Origin: Bhargavaea cecembensis DSE10
GTDB taxonomy: Bacteria; Bacillota; Bacilli; Bacillales_A; Planococcaceae
Length of the DNA: 64,000 bases
Assembly: GCF_000348905.1 (NCBI RefSeq)
Contig: NZ_AOFT01000002.1
Location: 124,001 to 188,000 of the forward strand
Reading direction: 5' to 3'
Position numbers and translations under genes: made by a program. Each line of letters opens with the position of its first letter. Positions within the stretch are counted from its first letter, which is position 1. The notes beneath the pieces are model-generated. The model did no database searches. It had not been told where the DNA came from and saw only the letters and a list, made by a program, of their open reading frames with translations. This document shows positions 1 through 8,214 of the stretch, one piece after another.

Positions 1-619
1 CCCGCTTCAGCTTCTGCACCGGGCAGCCGATCGCTTCAAACATACGCTTTACCTGCCGGTTCTTTCCTTCATGGATCGTCAGCTGGACAATTCCCTTGTC
101 CGTTTTTTTGTCCATGCTGAGAAGTTTGGCTTTCGCCGGAGCGGTCTTGCCATCTTCCAGGACGATGCCGCGCTCAAGTTGTTTCAGCTTCTCCTTTGTC
201 GGGATTCCCTTTGTCCGGGCGACATACGTCTTTTCAATCTCGAATTTCGGGTGGGTCATCAGATAAGCGAAGTCCCCGTCATTTGTAAGAAGAAGAATGC
301 CTGTTGTATCGAAGTCCAGGCGGCCGACCGGGTACAAACGCTCCTCCACTTCCGGAAACAGGTCGACCACGGTCTTCCGGCCCTTGTCGTCGGATGCCGC
401 CGACAGGACACCGCGGGGCTTATAGAGGAGATAGTAGACCTTTTCCTCCCGCTCAAGACGTACACCGTTCACTTCTATTTTGTCGGATGCGCCCACTTTG
501 GTTCCGAGCTCTGTCACGGTTTTTCCGTTCACCGTCACACGGCCGTCGGCAATCAGCTGCTCCGCCTTTCGCCGGGATGCAATTCCCGCCGCCGCAATTA
601 CTTTCTGAAGTCTTTCCAT
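1..619 (-). CDS. rluB: Ribosomal large subunit pseudouridine synthase B, partial (3' end outside window)
   Basis: Reading leftwards from an ATG at 619 the frame stays open for 206 codons to the window edge, so the C-terminus is missing. The N-terminus (about residues 1-48) is an S4 RNA-binding domain. It is followed by the RsuA/RluB catalytic core with the family signature GRLDFDTTG, whose aspartate (D102) is the expected nucleophile. The family isomerises uridine to pseudouridine in 23S rRNA. It lies 84 bases downstream of a dacB-type gene on the same strand. In B. subtilis spmA and spmB separate these two genes; here they are absent. Identification is firm; the symbol rests on motif and position. 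Confidence 0.93.
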   Translation of the reverse strand, partial: MERLQKVIAAAGIASRRKAEQLIADGRVTVNGKTVTELGTKVGASDKIEVNGVRLEREEKVYYLLYKPRGVLSAASDDKGRKTVVDLFPEVEERLYPVGRLDFDTTGILLLTNDGDFAYLMTHPKFEIEKTYVARTKGIPTKEKLKQLERGIVLEDGKTAPAKAKLLSMDKKTDKGIVQLTIHEGKNRQVKRMFEAIGCPVQKLKR

Positions 620-670
620 CAGGTCACCCCATCACATTTACTGCACAAAATTATGTCACAACCATAGTGA

Positions 671-705
671 AATGAAAAGAAGACCGCATCGGCAGCGATG
701 CGGTC
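671..705 (-). terminator. Rho-independent terminator behind the dacB-type gene
   Basis: A perfect 9-bp stem (GACCGCATC at 682-690, GATGCGGTC at 697-705) overlaps the stop codon at 704-706 and is followed on the minus strand by a T-rich run. It should separate the carboxypeptidase from rluB. Confidence 0.8.
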
Positions 706-1684
706 ACCTCCTTGATATCTTCAGTTTGGCTGTGGCGATCGGCACGCCGTCCAGCCTCACCTGCCAGATGCCTTCACCGGCGCCGCGCGGTATGATCGCG
801 GCGTGGGAAACCTCTTCAATCTCTTTTTCCGATAATAGAACGGCCAGCGGCTTCTCCAGCTCTCCCCGGATCCCGGGGAGGATCTGATACGTCCCTTCCT
901 CCGCCAGGATGACTTTCTTATAAGTCCTGAAAGCTTCCCCGGACAGGTTGCGGTGCGTATTCCAGTCGTCCCCGTCGTTAAGGGTGACGACAATCACCCG
1001 CTTGCCGTCTTTCTCGAACAGTGTCGCGAGCGTCCGCCCGGCGGTTTTGGTGAAGCCCGTCTTCCCGGCGACCGCATCCCCTTCCGCCCTGACCAGCCGA
1101 TGCTTATTCTGCCACCCGCCATCCCCGTAATTGTAAAGAGTGGTGGATGAGATTTCCTTCAGCCGGCTGTTGTCCATCGCGTGTTTCAGCATGAGGGCCG
1201 TGTCATAGGCCGTCGACAGATGCCGGTCATTATGGAGCCCGGACGGATTGGTGAACTCCGTGTTTTTAAGTCCCGCCAATTGCGCCTTTTCGTTCATCAT
1301 GTCGACGAACCCTTCGACAGACCCTCCTGCATCTTCGGCCAGTGCCGTTGCCGCATCGTTTCCGGAGCGGAGCATCAGTCCATACAGCAGTTTCTCGGCA
1401 GGAACCTCTTCCCCGGTACGGAGGTAGATGGATGAACCTTCCTGGTTCGTGGCGTTTTTGGAAACCGTGACCGTGCCGTCCGTCCCGGCGGCATCGATGT
1501 AGGTGAGTGCCGTCCAGATTTTCGTCAGGCTTGCAATCGGCAGGCGGGCATCCTCATTCGCCCCTTTCAGGAGTCTGCCGGTCTCCGCATCGATCACGGC
1601 ATAGGCCTGGGCCGCAGATGCTGCAGCAGGAAAAGAACATACAATCAGGATCGAAACCAGCAGCGCGGATATCTGCTTTTTCAA
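704..1684 (-). CDS. dacB: D-alanyl-D-alanine carboxypeptidase (DacB/DacF type, penicillin-binding protein)
   Basis: This 326-residue protein has an N-terminal signal peptide with a likely cut after an Ala-rich stretch near residue 25. All three catalytic motifs of serine DD-peptidases are present: S52-L-T-K55, S107-G-N and K208-T-G. The family trims the terminal D-Ala from peptidoglycan stem peptides outside the membrane, and in sporulating bacteria DacB and DacF adjust spore cortex cross-linking. The neighbours scpA-scpB upstream and rluB downstream are those of B. subtilis dacB. It is shorter than B. subtilis DacB (about 380 residues). dacF is absent from its usual place before spoIIAA, so this protein might serve either role; DacB versus DacF is decided only by position. 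Confidence 0.88.
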   Translation of the reverse strand: MKKQISALLVSILIVCSFPAAASAAQAYAVIDAETGRLLKGANEDARLPIASLTKIWTALTYIDAAGTDGTVTVSKNATNQEGSSIYLRTGEEVPAEKLLYGLMLRSGNDAATALAEDAGGSVEGFVDMMNEKAQLAGLKNTEFTNPSGLHNDRHLSTAYDTALMLKHAMDNSRLKEISSTTLYNYGDGGWQNKHRLVRAEGDAVAGKTGFTKTAGRTLATLFEKDGKRVIVVTLNDGDDWNTHRNLSGEAFRTYKKVILAEEGTYQILPGIRGELEKPLAVLLSEKEIEEVSHAAIIPRGAGEGIWQVRLDGVPIATAKLKISRR

Positions 1685-1705
1685 GATCCACCGCCTTCCG
1701 TCAGA

Positions 1706-2305
1706 TTATTCGTCAGTTCCTTCTTCATCGAACGCTTCTGTGAAATTGGACATGAACAGATCCATTTCTTCATCTGCAGCCTCATCTCCCGCATCATTCA
1801 GGGGAGGGAGATCCTTCAGGCTGGCCAGCCCGAAATGGTCGAGGAACGTGTCGGTCGTTCCGTAAAGGATAGCACGCCCCGTCCCTTCGGCACGCCCTGC
1901 CTCCTTGACCAGCCCCCTCGACACGAGTGTCTGGATCGGCCTCTCCGACTTCACGCCCCTGATTTCTTCCACTTCCACCCGGGTGATCGGCTGTCGGTAG
2001 GCAATGATCGCAAGCACCTCCAGCGACGCCTGCGTCAGAGCCTGTGTTGTCGGGTTTTCTAGAAGGCGGCGGACCGCATCTGCATGCTCCTGCTTTGTCG
2101 CAAGCCGGAACGTGCCGGCCAGTTCCACAACCCGGAGTCCCCTTCCCTCCGGCCTGCTCGCTTCGCTGATCTGTGCAATTGCCCGCTCGACAGCCTCTTT
2201 GTCGGTGCCCGTCAGCTCGGCCAGCTGTTTTGCCGTAAGGCCATCGTCGCCCGCTACGAACAGCAGGCTTTCGACCTGTCCGGCTAGCTGATTTCCATTC
2301 TCCAA
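1706..2305 (-). CDS. scpB: Segregation and condensation protein B
   Basis: A 199-residue ScpB protein built of two winged-helix domains, with the conserved middle part around VLAIIAYRQPITRVEVEEI and IRGVKS. ScpB dimers bind ScpA and the SMC ATPase to form the bacterial condensin that compacts and segregates the replicated chromosome origin. The ATG at 2305 lies two bases after the scpA stop, so the pair is translationally coupled. The C-terminal 30 residues are acidic. The dacB-type gene follows after 21 bases and is probably cotranscribed. Confidence 0.96.
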   Translation of the reverse strand: MENGNQLAGQVESLLFVAGDDGLTAKQLAELTGTDKEAVERAIAQISEASRPEGRGLRVVELAGTFRLATKQEHADAVRRLLENPTTQALTQASLEVLAIIAYRQPITRVEVEEIRGVKSERPIQTLVSRGLVKEAGRAEGTGRAILYGTTDTFLDHFGLASLKDLPPLNDAGDEAADEEMDLFMSNFTEAFDEEGTDE

Positions 2306-2307
2306 AA

Positions 2308-3054
2308 CTACAAAACTTCCTTCCTGAGGACGACGGTCAGATCGTCAAAATTCCGTTCCTGCTCGACAGTGATCCGCTGTTGTTTCATCAGCTCCAGCAG
2401 CGACAGGAATGTCACCACCAGCTCCGCCCGTTCGCCTGTTTCAAACAAGTCGGAGAACATCGCCCGGCCGCCGGTTTCCCCGAGGCGCCCGACCACTTTC
2501 TCCATGGTATCCGCTATGGATATTTCCTGGCGGGTGATCCTTGTCCTGAGAGGCGCCCTGAGTTTTTTCCGCTCCATCATTTTGCGGAAAGCCGCAATCA
2601 TGTCGTGGACATTCAGGCCCTCATCCGGGAGGGCAGCTGCCATACCGGCAGCGGCATGCTCCGCCGGCGGCCTCGTGAAGCTCCTGCCCCTCTCTTCCCC
2701 GTATTCCTTCAGTGTTGCCGCGGCTTCTTTGTATCTCCGGTATTCGATCAGCCGTTCCACGAGCTCGTCCCGGGGATCGGGACCGTCTTCCGCAAAATCA
2801 TCGATGTCCGGGGCTTCTTCCTCATGGACAGGCAAGAGCATCTTGCTCTTGATGGCCAGAAGTGTTGCGGCCATGACGAGGTACTCACTCATTTCGTTCA
2901 GTTCAAGTACCTTCATCGTATGGATATGGTCGATATACTGGCGGGTCAGTTCCGCCATCGGGATGTCGTAGATATCGATTTCCATCCGGTTGATTAAGTG
3001 CAATAATAGGTCTAGGGGGCCTTCAAACGCCTCCAACTTCACCAAATAGGACAT
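2308..3054 (-). CDS. scpA: Segregation and condensation protein A (kleisin)
   Basis: This 248-residue kleisin starts MSYLVKLEAFEGPLDLLLHL, the hallmark of ScpA. It links the head of SMC to its neck and carries ScpB. The frame extends 15 codons upstream, but ATG 3054 is chosen because it matches family N-termini and has a GGTGA-type ribosome site just before it. The extended start would overlap the ribosome site of the divergent gene at 3098. The C-terminal winged helix ends with the usual basic and hydrophobic segment. It is the first gene of the leftward scpA-scpB-dacB transcription unit. Confidence 0.96.
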   Translation of the reverse strand: MSYLVKLEAFEGPLDLLLHLINRMEIDIYDIPMAELTRQYIDHIHTMKVLELNEMSEYLVMAATLLAIKSKMLLPVHEEEAPDIDDFAEDGPDPRDELVERLIEYRRYKEAAATLKEYGEERGRSFTRPPAEHAAAGMAAALPDEGLNVHDMIAAFRKMMERKKLRAPLRTRITRQEISIADTMEKVVGRLGETGGRAMFSDLFETGERAELVVTFLSLLELMKQQRITVEQERNFDDLTVVLRKEVL

Positions 3055-3097
3055 GGATTCACCTGCAGTCGATTCGTTGCGGAAGGGAGGACGATTC

Positions 3098-3610
3098 ATG
3101 AATCCGCTCCGTCATCCGCTTTTCATCAAGTTTATTGCGTACTTTAATGAGAATCAAGATTATTTTGAGTGCCACGAAGTGCTTGAGGATTACTGGAACC
3201 TCGTCGCGCCGAGGGACCGCACGCATCCGCTGGTCGGCTATATCCAGGCGGCTGTCGCGCTCTACCACTGGAGGCGCGGAAATTTCCGCGGCGCCGCCAA
3301 GCTCCTTTCGAAAGCGGAGCGGCTGCTCCGCATGGCGCATGACGGCGGTTCGCCTTTCTCGCATGGCCTGGACCTGCCCGCTTTTCTGCGGGATCTCCGG
3401 CAAGCCGGGAATGCCGTGGACGGGGGCCGGCCTTTCAAGCCGTTCACCATCAGAGTGGCCGACCCCGCAATCCGGGATGCCGTCTCGGAACTGGTCAGGA
3501 GCGGAGCCGTCCCGAACTTGACAGGGGCCCGTCTCATTCATAAACATATGCTCCGGGACCGGAGCCATATTCTGTCGGAACGCGAAAAAAGGAGGAGCAG
3601 TCGTCATTGA
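3098..3610 (+). CDS. ypuF: DUF309 family protein (YpuF-like)
   Basis: A 170-residue DUF309 protein with the family signature FECHEVLEDYW near residue 22 and a following YIQAAVALYHWRRGN helix. The conserved His and Glu residues suggest a helical metal- or ligand-binding bundle, but no activity is established. ATG 3098 is chosen over an in-frame ATG at 3053 because a strong GGAAGGGAGG site lies seven bases upstream. The gene diverges from scpA, as in B. subtilis, and its last codons overlap the end of ribT on the other strand. Confidence 0.85.
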   Translation: MNPLRHPLFIKFIAYFNENQDYFECHEVLEDYWNLVAPRDRTHPLVGYIQAAVALYHWRRGNFRGAAKLLSKAERLLRMAHDGGSPFSHGLDLPAFLRDLRQAGNAVDGGRPFKPFTIRVADPAIRDAVSELVRSGAVPNLTGARLIHKHMLRDRSHILSEREKRRSSRH

Positions 3611-3626
3611 CGGTCTGCTCCTCCTT
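3584..3626 (-). terminator. Terminator at the ypuF/ribT convergent junction
   Basis: A 12-bp perfect stem (AAGGAGGAGCAG at 3589-3600 with CTGCTCCTCCTT at 3615-3626) spans both stop codons. A six-base A run on the left gives the U tract for the leftward ribT transcript. Confidence 0.75.
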
Positions 3627-3975
3627 CGATAATTTCCTGGCACTTTTCCAGAAACGGGCGTGTGGCTTCTGTCGGGACGATGGTTTTGCCCGGCATGATC
3701 GCCGCCAGCTTTGAGACCATCTCTTTTCCGACACCCTCGCCCCGGTGGGACGGGTTGACGGAAAGATGGCAGACGGTGACGCGGTCCCCGTCGAGTTCCA
3801 CGCCGACCAGGCCGATATAATCCTCTCCGGTCTTCCAGAGATAGAGCTGGCTCTGGTCGTCTGTCTCGTATCGGGTGATCGTCTCCTTCAGTTTCTTCAC
3901 ATCTTTTTCGCCGGGCATGAAGGACAGGAGGCCCATCGCGATTTTTTCAAGTGATTTTTTATAGCGCAGTAACAT
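3604..3975 (-). CDS. ribT: GNAT-type acetyltransferase RibT
   Basis: A 123-residue GNAT protein that closely resembles B. subtilis RibT, including the opening LLRYKKSLEKIAMGLLSFMP and the acetyl-CoA binding loop NPSHRGEGVGKEM. The substrate is unknown; in B. subtilis the gene ends the riboflavin operon. No rib genes are nearby here: the gene follows lysA and a short membrane-peptide frame, so it has been detached from the riboflavin cluster. Its last seven bases overlap the convergent DUF309 gene. Confidence 0.88.
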   Translation of the reverse strand: MLLRYKKSLEKIAMGLLSFMPGEKDVKKLKETITRYETDDQSQLYLWKTGEDYIGLVGVELDGDRVTVCHLSVNPSHRGEGVGKEMVSKLAAIMPGKTIVPTEATRPFLEKCQEIIEGGADRQ

Positions 3976-4011
3976 GGTCGGCTCCCTCTCTTCCGTATTC
4001 TCCGCTCGCTG

Positions 4012-4122
4012 TCAGCTTGTCGGAGGCCCGAAATTCGGGGCTATGAAAATCCAGTACACGGCCCCCCAGGCCAGCGCCATGAGGAGGATGACGATGAACA
4101 GGAGGATGTTCCTCTTCCTCAA
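4012..4122 (-). CDS. Putative 36-residue single-pass membrane peptide coupled to lysA
   Basis: On the minus strand a TTG at 4122 opens a 36-codon frame to TGA at 4012-4014. The peptide starts MRKRN, then a hydrophobic stretch of about 22 residues rich in I, L, V, A and W, and a short tail ending NFGPPTS. This is a typical positive-inside single-span topology. The TTG overlaps the lysA stop by two bases and has GAGGTG five bases upstream, inside the last lysA codons, which argues for coupled translation. I do not recognise a family. It could be a chance frame, but start, ribosome site, topology and placement between lysA and ribT agree. Confidence 0.5.
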   Translation of the reverse strand: MRKRNILLFIVILLMALAWGAVYWIFIAPNFGPPTS

Positions 4123-5447
4123 CGCACCTCTTCCTTTCCGATACCGGCCGCCTCCAGCTCGAGACGGATCAGGTCATCATACGTCTCTCGCCGGATTGCG
4201 GCACGGTGGTCCCCGTCCTCAACGAACACAACGGCCGGGCGCGGCATCCGGTTGTAGTTGCTTGCCATGGCGTAGCCGTATGCGCCCGTGCAGAAAACAG
4301 CGATCAGGTCGCCCGGCTCCACGTCCGGAAGATAGGCCTGCTCGATCAGCTTGTCACCTGATTCGCAGCATTTGCCGGCGATCGTATAGGCCGAAGTGTG
4401 CGGCTCGTCCATGCGCAGTGCCGCGGCGGACGAATAGGCTGCACCATACAGGGCCGGACGGATATTGTCGCTCATGCCGCCGTCGACGGACAGGTAGGTT
4501 CGGGTTTCGGGAACTTCCTTCTCGGAACCTGCCGTATAAAGCGTGGTGCCTGCTTCACCGACGAGGGAGCGTCCCGGCTCGATCCAGAGCTCCGGTACCG
4601 GATAGTCAGACTCTGCAGCGGCTTCCTTGACCGTACGGATCATGGCGCGGACGTACTCTTCCGGTTCAAGCGGATGGTCTTCATCCGTATAGCGGATGCC
4701 GAATCCTCCGCCGAGGTTCAGGACCGGGCATGTGTATCCGTCCTCTTCCCGCCATGCGGCGACTTTCCGCATCAGCGAGCCCGCAGCAAGGTTGAATGCC
4801 GCCGTATCGAAGATCTGGGAGCCGATATGGCAGTGAAGGCCAAGGATCCGGATGCGGCTGATGCCGGACAGCAGACGGAACGCTTCGTCAGCCTGTCCAT
4901 TATTCAGGTCAAAGCCGAACTTGGAATCTTCCTGGCCGGTGGTGATGAAGTCATGCGTGTGTGCTTCGATCCCCGGCGTGACGCGGATCAGAACATCCAT
5001 CGGCAGTGCCAGCTCTTCCGAGATCTGTTCGATCATGCCGATTTCATGGAAGTTGTCCACTACGATGCAGCCGACGCCTTCCCGGAATGCCATCCGGATT
5101 TCTTCTTCGCTCTTGTTGTTCCCGTGGAAGTGGATCCGTTCAGCAGGGTAGCCGGAGCGGATTGCGGTATAAAGTTCTCCTCCCGAGACGACGTCGAGCG
5201 AGAGGCCTTCGTCCCGGACGATCCGGAACATCGCGATGCTCGAAAACGCCTTGCTCGCATAGGCGACCTGTCCGCTGACCCCTTCTTCTTCAAATGCTTT
5301 CAGGAACGACCGGGCGCGGTCACGTACGAGCGCGATATCATAGACAATCAGCGGGGTGCCGTAGATGCGTGCCAGCTCTTCCGCATCCACCCCGCCGATT
5401 TCAAGATGTCCGTTGCTATTGATCTTCTGTGTTCCGTATAGATGCAC
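4119..5447 (-). CDS. lysA: Diaminopimelate decarboxylase
   Basis: This 442-residue PLP enzyme converts meso-diaminopimelate to L-lysine and CO2. It has the alanine-racemase-like barrel with VAYASKAFSS (the PLP lysine in YASKA), HIGSQIFD, the phosphate-binding LNLGGGFGIRY and GPLCE-like CESGDKL near the C-terminus, all typical of LysA. In B. subtilis lysA also neighbours spoVAF and the sigF region, matching this context. No lysine riboswitch is evident in the 68 bases upstream. asd and dapA of the same pathway sit at the far right end of the window. Confidence 0.95.
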   Translation of the reverse strand: MHLYGTQKINSNGHLEIGGVDAEELARIYGTPLIVYDIALVRDRARSFLKAFEEEGVSGQVAYASKAFSSIAMFRIVRDEGLSLDVVSGGELYTAIRSGYPAERIHFHGNNKSEEEIRMAFREGVGCIVVDNFHEIGMIEQISEELALPMDVLIRVTPGIEAHTHDFITTGQEDSKFGFDLNNGQADEAFRLLSGISRIRILGLHCHIGSQIFDTAAFNLAAGSLMRKVAAWREEDGYTCPVLNLGGGFGIRYTDEDHPLEPEEYVRAMIRTVKEAAAESDYPVPELWIEPGRSLVGEAGTTLYTAGSEKEVPETRTYLSVDGGMSDNIRPALYGAAYSSAAALRMDEPHTSAYTIAGKCCESGDKLIEQAYLPDVEPGDLIAVFCTGAYGYAMASNYNRMPRPAVVFVEDGDHRAAIRRETYDDLIRLELEAAGIGKEEVR

Positions 5448-5515
5448 AATGCCTCATCCTTCCGGCTTAGTCTATTAAAACTTTACCATGAAGGGGGCGA
5501 ACGTGCAATCGGTCA

Positions 5516-6970
5516 TCAGCTGCGCTGCCGTCTCGGAGAATCCGTGATGTACGGCCTCAGCGAGCTTCCGATCATCGGATACCGGACGATGACCCGGCCG
5601 AATGCCTTCGGGAAAAACGGTGCAAGCGGCCAGAGATACGGGACGCCCATCGGCTTGATGGAACAGAGATACCAGAACAGGATCACGCCGCCGGCGAAGA
5701 AGCCGGGCGGCCCTGCCAGAGCCGTCAAAATGAGCAGCAGCGTCCTGAAGATTTTTGCAGAAATGCTCAGTTCATAGGAAGGGATTGCGAATGTCACGAC
5801 TGCCGTCAGTGCCACGTACAAAATGACTTCAGCAGTGAACAGTCCGACATCAACCGCCATCTGCCCCAGGATGACCGCTGCGATCAGGCCGAGTGCCGTA
5901 GACAGCGGCGTCGGGGTATGGATGGCGGCAAGACGCATGAATTCCACTCCGATGTCCGCCGCGATAATTTGGAACAGCAGCGGAATTTCTCCGCTTTCCT
6001 TCGGCCCGACAAAATCCAATGCCTTCGGCACGAACTCCGGATGCTTGACGAGCAGGTACCAGAACGGCAAGAGAAACACAGCCATCAGAATCCCCGAAAA
6101 GCGGATGGCACGGACGCCGGTACCGATAAGCGGTGCCTGACGGAATTCCTCAGCATGCTGAAGGTGATGGAAGATCGTCACAGGGATCAGCAGTACCGAC
6201 GGAGACGTATCGACGACAATTGCAATATGGCCTTCCAGCAAATGGGCTGCTGCAATATCCGGCCTTTCCGTGAAGCGCACAAACGGCACGGGATGGAACT
6301 TCTGCTTGAACAAAAGCTCTTCCAGCTGCTTGTCCGACATCGTCAATCCGTCGTGGTCAATTTCAGCCAGGCGCTTTTTGAGCATATCCAGATGCTGCTC
6401 GCTTGCGACACCCTTCAGGTATCCGATTGCAATGTCTGTCCGGCCGCGCTCTGTTACCCGCTGGATTTCAAAGCGAAGCTGCGGATCCCGGAGCCGCCTT
6501 CTGATCAGCGCGGTGTTCAGGATGATGTTTTCCGTGAAGCCGTCCCTCGAGCCGCGGATAACCTTTTCATTGTCCGGCTCTTCCGGCTGCCTGCCCGGGT
6601 ACTCCCGGACGTCGACCTGGAAAACGGAACCGTCCTCCATCACGAACACGAGCTGGCCGCTCAGGATGGAGTCGATCATGGCGTTTTTGTCTTTGGCCGG
6701 TTCAACGGCATGGAACGGGAAATAGGTCAGGAAGTTTTCCCGGGTGATCTTTTCCTCCAGCTCATCCCAGATATCCGACATCTGCATCGAAGTCAGAAGC
6801 TGCGCTGTGACATCCGAGCTGATCAACCCGTTCATGAAGACAATCGTGGCAGGCTCCTGACGGATATGGATGTCCAGCATGACGAAATCGTAGGACTCTC
6901 CCTTTCCGAATAAGCCGCCCAGCTCTTCTTTTGCCTGTTCTCTGCTGTCATATAGCCGTTCGATCGTCAC
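5516..6970 (-). CDS. spoVAF: Stage V sporulation protein AF (GerA family membrane protein)
   Basis: A 484-residue protein of the GerABA/SpoVAF family: a soluble N-terminal half of about 280 residues, then a C-terminal membrane domain with about five hydrophobic spans (near 297-317 and 360-455). The conserved segments IAVVDTSPSVLLIP-like and LAGPPGFF are visible. In spores the family sits in the inner membrane and helps germination and calcium dipicolinate release. It overlaps sigF by four bases, so it is the fourth gene of the sigma-F operon. In B. subtilis spoVAA-AE lie between sigF and spoVAF; here none do. Confidence 0.92.
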   Translation of the reverse strand: MTIERLYDSREQAKEELGGLFGKGESYDFVMLDIHIRQEPATIVFMNGLISSDVTAQLLTSMQMSDIWDELEEKITRENFLTYFPFHAVEPAKDKNAMIDSILSGQLVFVMEDGSVFQVDVREYPGRQPEEPDNEKVIRGSRDGFTENIILNTALIRRRLRDPQLRFEIQRVTERGRTDIAIGYLKGVASEQHLDMLKKRLAEIDHDGLTMSDKQLEELLFKQKFHPVPFVRFTERPDIAAAHLLEGHIAIVVDTSPSVLLIPVTIFHHLQHAEEFRQAPLIGTGVRAIRFSGILMAVFLLPFWYLLVKHPEFVPKALDFVGPKESGEIPLLFQIIAADIGVEFMRLAAIHTPTPLSTALGLIAAVILGQMAVDVGLFTAEVILYVALTAVVTFAIPSYELSISAKIFRTLLLILTALAGPPGFFAGGVILFWYLCSIKPMGVPYLWPLAPFFPKAFGRVIVRYPMIGSSLRPYITDSPRRQRS

Positions 6971-7761
6971 CCTTCTCCCTTCGTCTCCACCGGCTCTTTC
7001 ATCAGGTCGGGCCTCATGTATGCCTTCATCTTTGCAAGGATCTTCTTCTCAAGCCGGGATACCTGCACCTGGGAGATTCCCAGCCGCTCCGCGATGTCGC
7101 TTTGCGTACAGTCCATGTAAAACCTCATGACGATAATGGTCCTGTCCCTCGGATCCAGCCTGGAGATGATGTCCTTCAGAGGAATATGCTCGAACCCTTT
7201 TTCCGAACGCTCATCCCGGACCTGGTCCATCAATGTGACCGAATCGCCCTCCCCTTCATATAGCTGTTCCTGGAGGGACGCCGGGTCCTTCATCGCATCC
7301 ATCGCAACGATGACATCGGAAACCGGAACATCCAGTATCGCGGATATTTCGGAAATCGTCGGGGAACGTTCATGATCCTTCAGGAAGTCGTCTGTCGCAT
7401 GGCGGATCTTGAAATTCAGCTCCCTGATCGACCGGCTCACTTTCACCATGCCGTCATCACGGAGAAAACGCTGGATCTCCCCGATGATCATCGGCACGGC
7501 ATAAGTGGAGAACTTCACCTCAAAGCTCAGATCGAACTTATCGACCGCCTTGAGGAGGCCAATGCAGCCGATCTGGTACAGGTCATCCAGTTCCACTCCC
7601 CTTGAAGAAAAGCGCTGCACGATGGACCAGACGAGCCTTGTATTGCCCTCGACCATGACCCGTCTGGCTTCGGCGTTTCCCGCCTGGGCTTCGCGGATCA
7701 GTTCTCTCATCGTCTCCTGTGTCAAAAGTGGCGGTTTACGCTGCTCCACATATTCCTGCAT
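6967..7761 (-). CDS. sigF: RNA polymerase forespore sigma factor F
   Basis: A 264-residue SigB/F/G-type sigma factor. Region 2 (DLYQIGCIGLLKAVDKFD) contacts core and the -10 element. Region 4 ends with the helix-turn-helix SDIAERLGISQVQVSRLEKK for -35 recognition. Sigma-F is the first compartment-specific sigma factor of sporulation and is held inactive by SpoIIAB. It follows spoIIAB after three bases and overlaps spoVAF by four, so all belong to one operon. SigG is close in sequence, but the spoIIAA-spoIIAB partners fix the identity as SigF. Confidence 0.97.
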   Translation of the reverse strand: MQEYVEQRKPPLLTQETMRELIREAQAGNAEARRVMVEGNTRLVWSIVQRFSSRGVELDDLYQIGCIGLLKAVDKFDLSFEVKFSTYAVPMIIGEIQRFLRDDGMVKVSRSIRELNFKIRHATDDFLKDHERSPTISEISAILDVPVSDVIVAMDAMKDPASLQEQLYEGEGDSVTLMDQVRDERSEKGFEHIPLKDIISRLDPRDRTIIVMRFYMDCTQSDIAERLGISQVQVSRLEKKILAKMKAYMRPDLMKEPVETKGEG

Positions 7762-7764
7762 CCG

Positions 7765-8214
7765 TCATCCCACCGAGGAGCAGGTTTCCTGCACAGGAGA
7801 GAATTTCTTCTTGAACGTGACGGTTGTCCCGCCTTCTTGGCCGGAGTCGACCGAAAGGCTGTCGGTGAAACTTTCCATGATGGTGAATCCCATTCCGGAA
7901 CGCTCCCGTTCGGGCTTTGATGTGTACATCGGCTGCATCGCCTCTTCCACGTTCTCGATCCCGCCGCCCTGGTCACTGATCGTGACCGTCACCTCCCTGC
8001 CGTCCAGCGCCGCATGGACCGTGACGATACCGGAGCGATCCTCCTCGTACCCATGGATGATCGCATTCGTTACCGCTTCGGAGATGACTGTCTTGTATTC
8101 CGATATTTCCTCAAGCGTCGGGTCAAGTGCCGCCACGAAGAAGGTGAGCGTCATGCGGGCAAGTGCTTCGTTTTCACTGATTGCGGCAAACGATAGCGTC
8201 ATTTCATTTTCCAT
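7765..8214 (-). CDS. spoIIAB: Anti-sigma F factor (serine kinase)
   Basis: A 149-residue GHKL-fold ATPase with the N box EAVTNAIIHGY, the G1 box ISDQGGGI and the later GMGFTIMESF. SpoIIAB binds sigma-F in the predivisional cell and phosphorylates SpoIIAA; dephosphorylated SpoIIAA releases sigma-F in the forespore. The start at 8214 lies inside the end of spoIIAA, an 11-base overlap that implies coupled synthesis of the two partners. Confidence 0.97.
   Translation of the reverse strand: MENEMTLSFAAISENEALARMTLTFFVAALDPTLEEISEYKTVISEAVTNAIIHGYEEDRSGIVTVHAALDGREVTVTISDQGGGIENVEEAMQPMYTSKPERERSGMGFTIMESFTDSLSVDSGQEGGTTVTFKKKFSPVQETCSSVG

Noticed and set aside
5448-5515. Lysine riboswitch upstream of lysA
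   Set aside because: The space to the next gene is only 68 bases, and no L-box structure or terminator is present.
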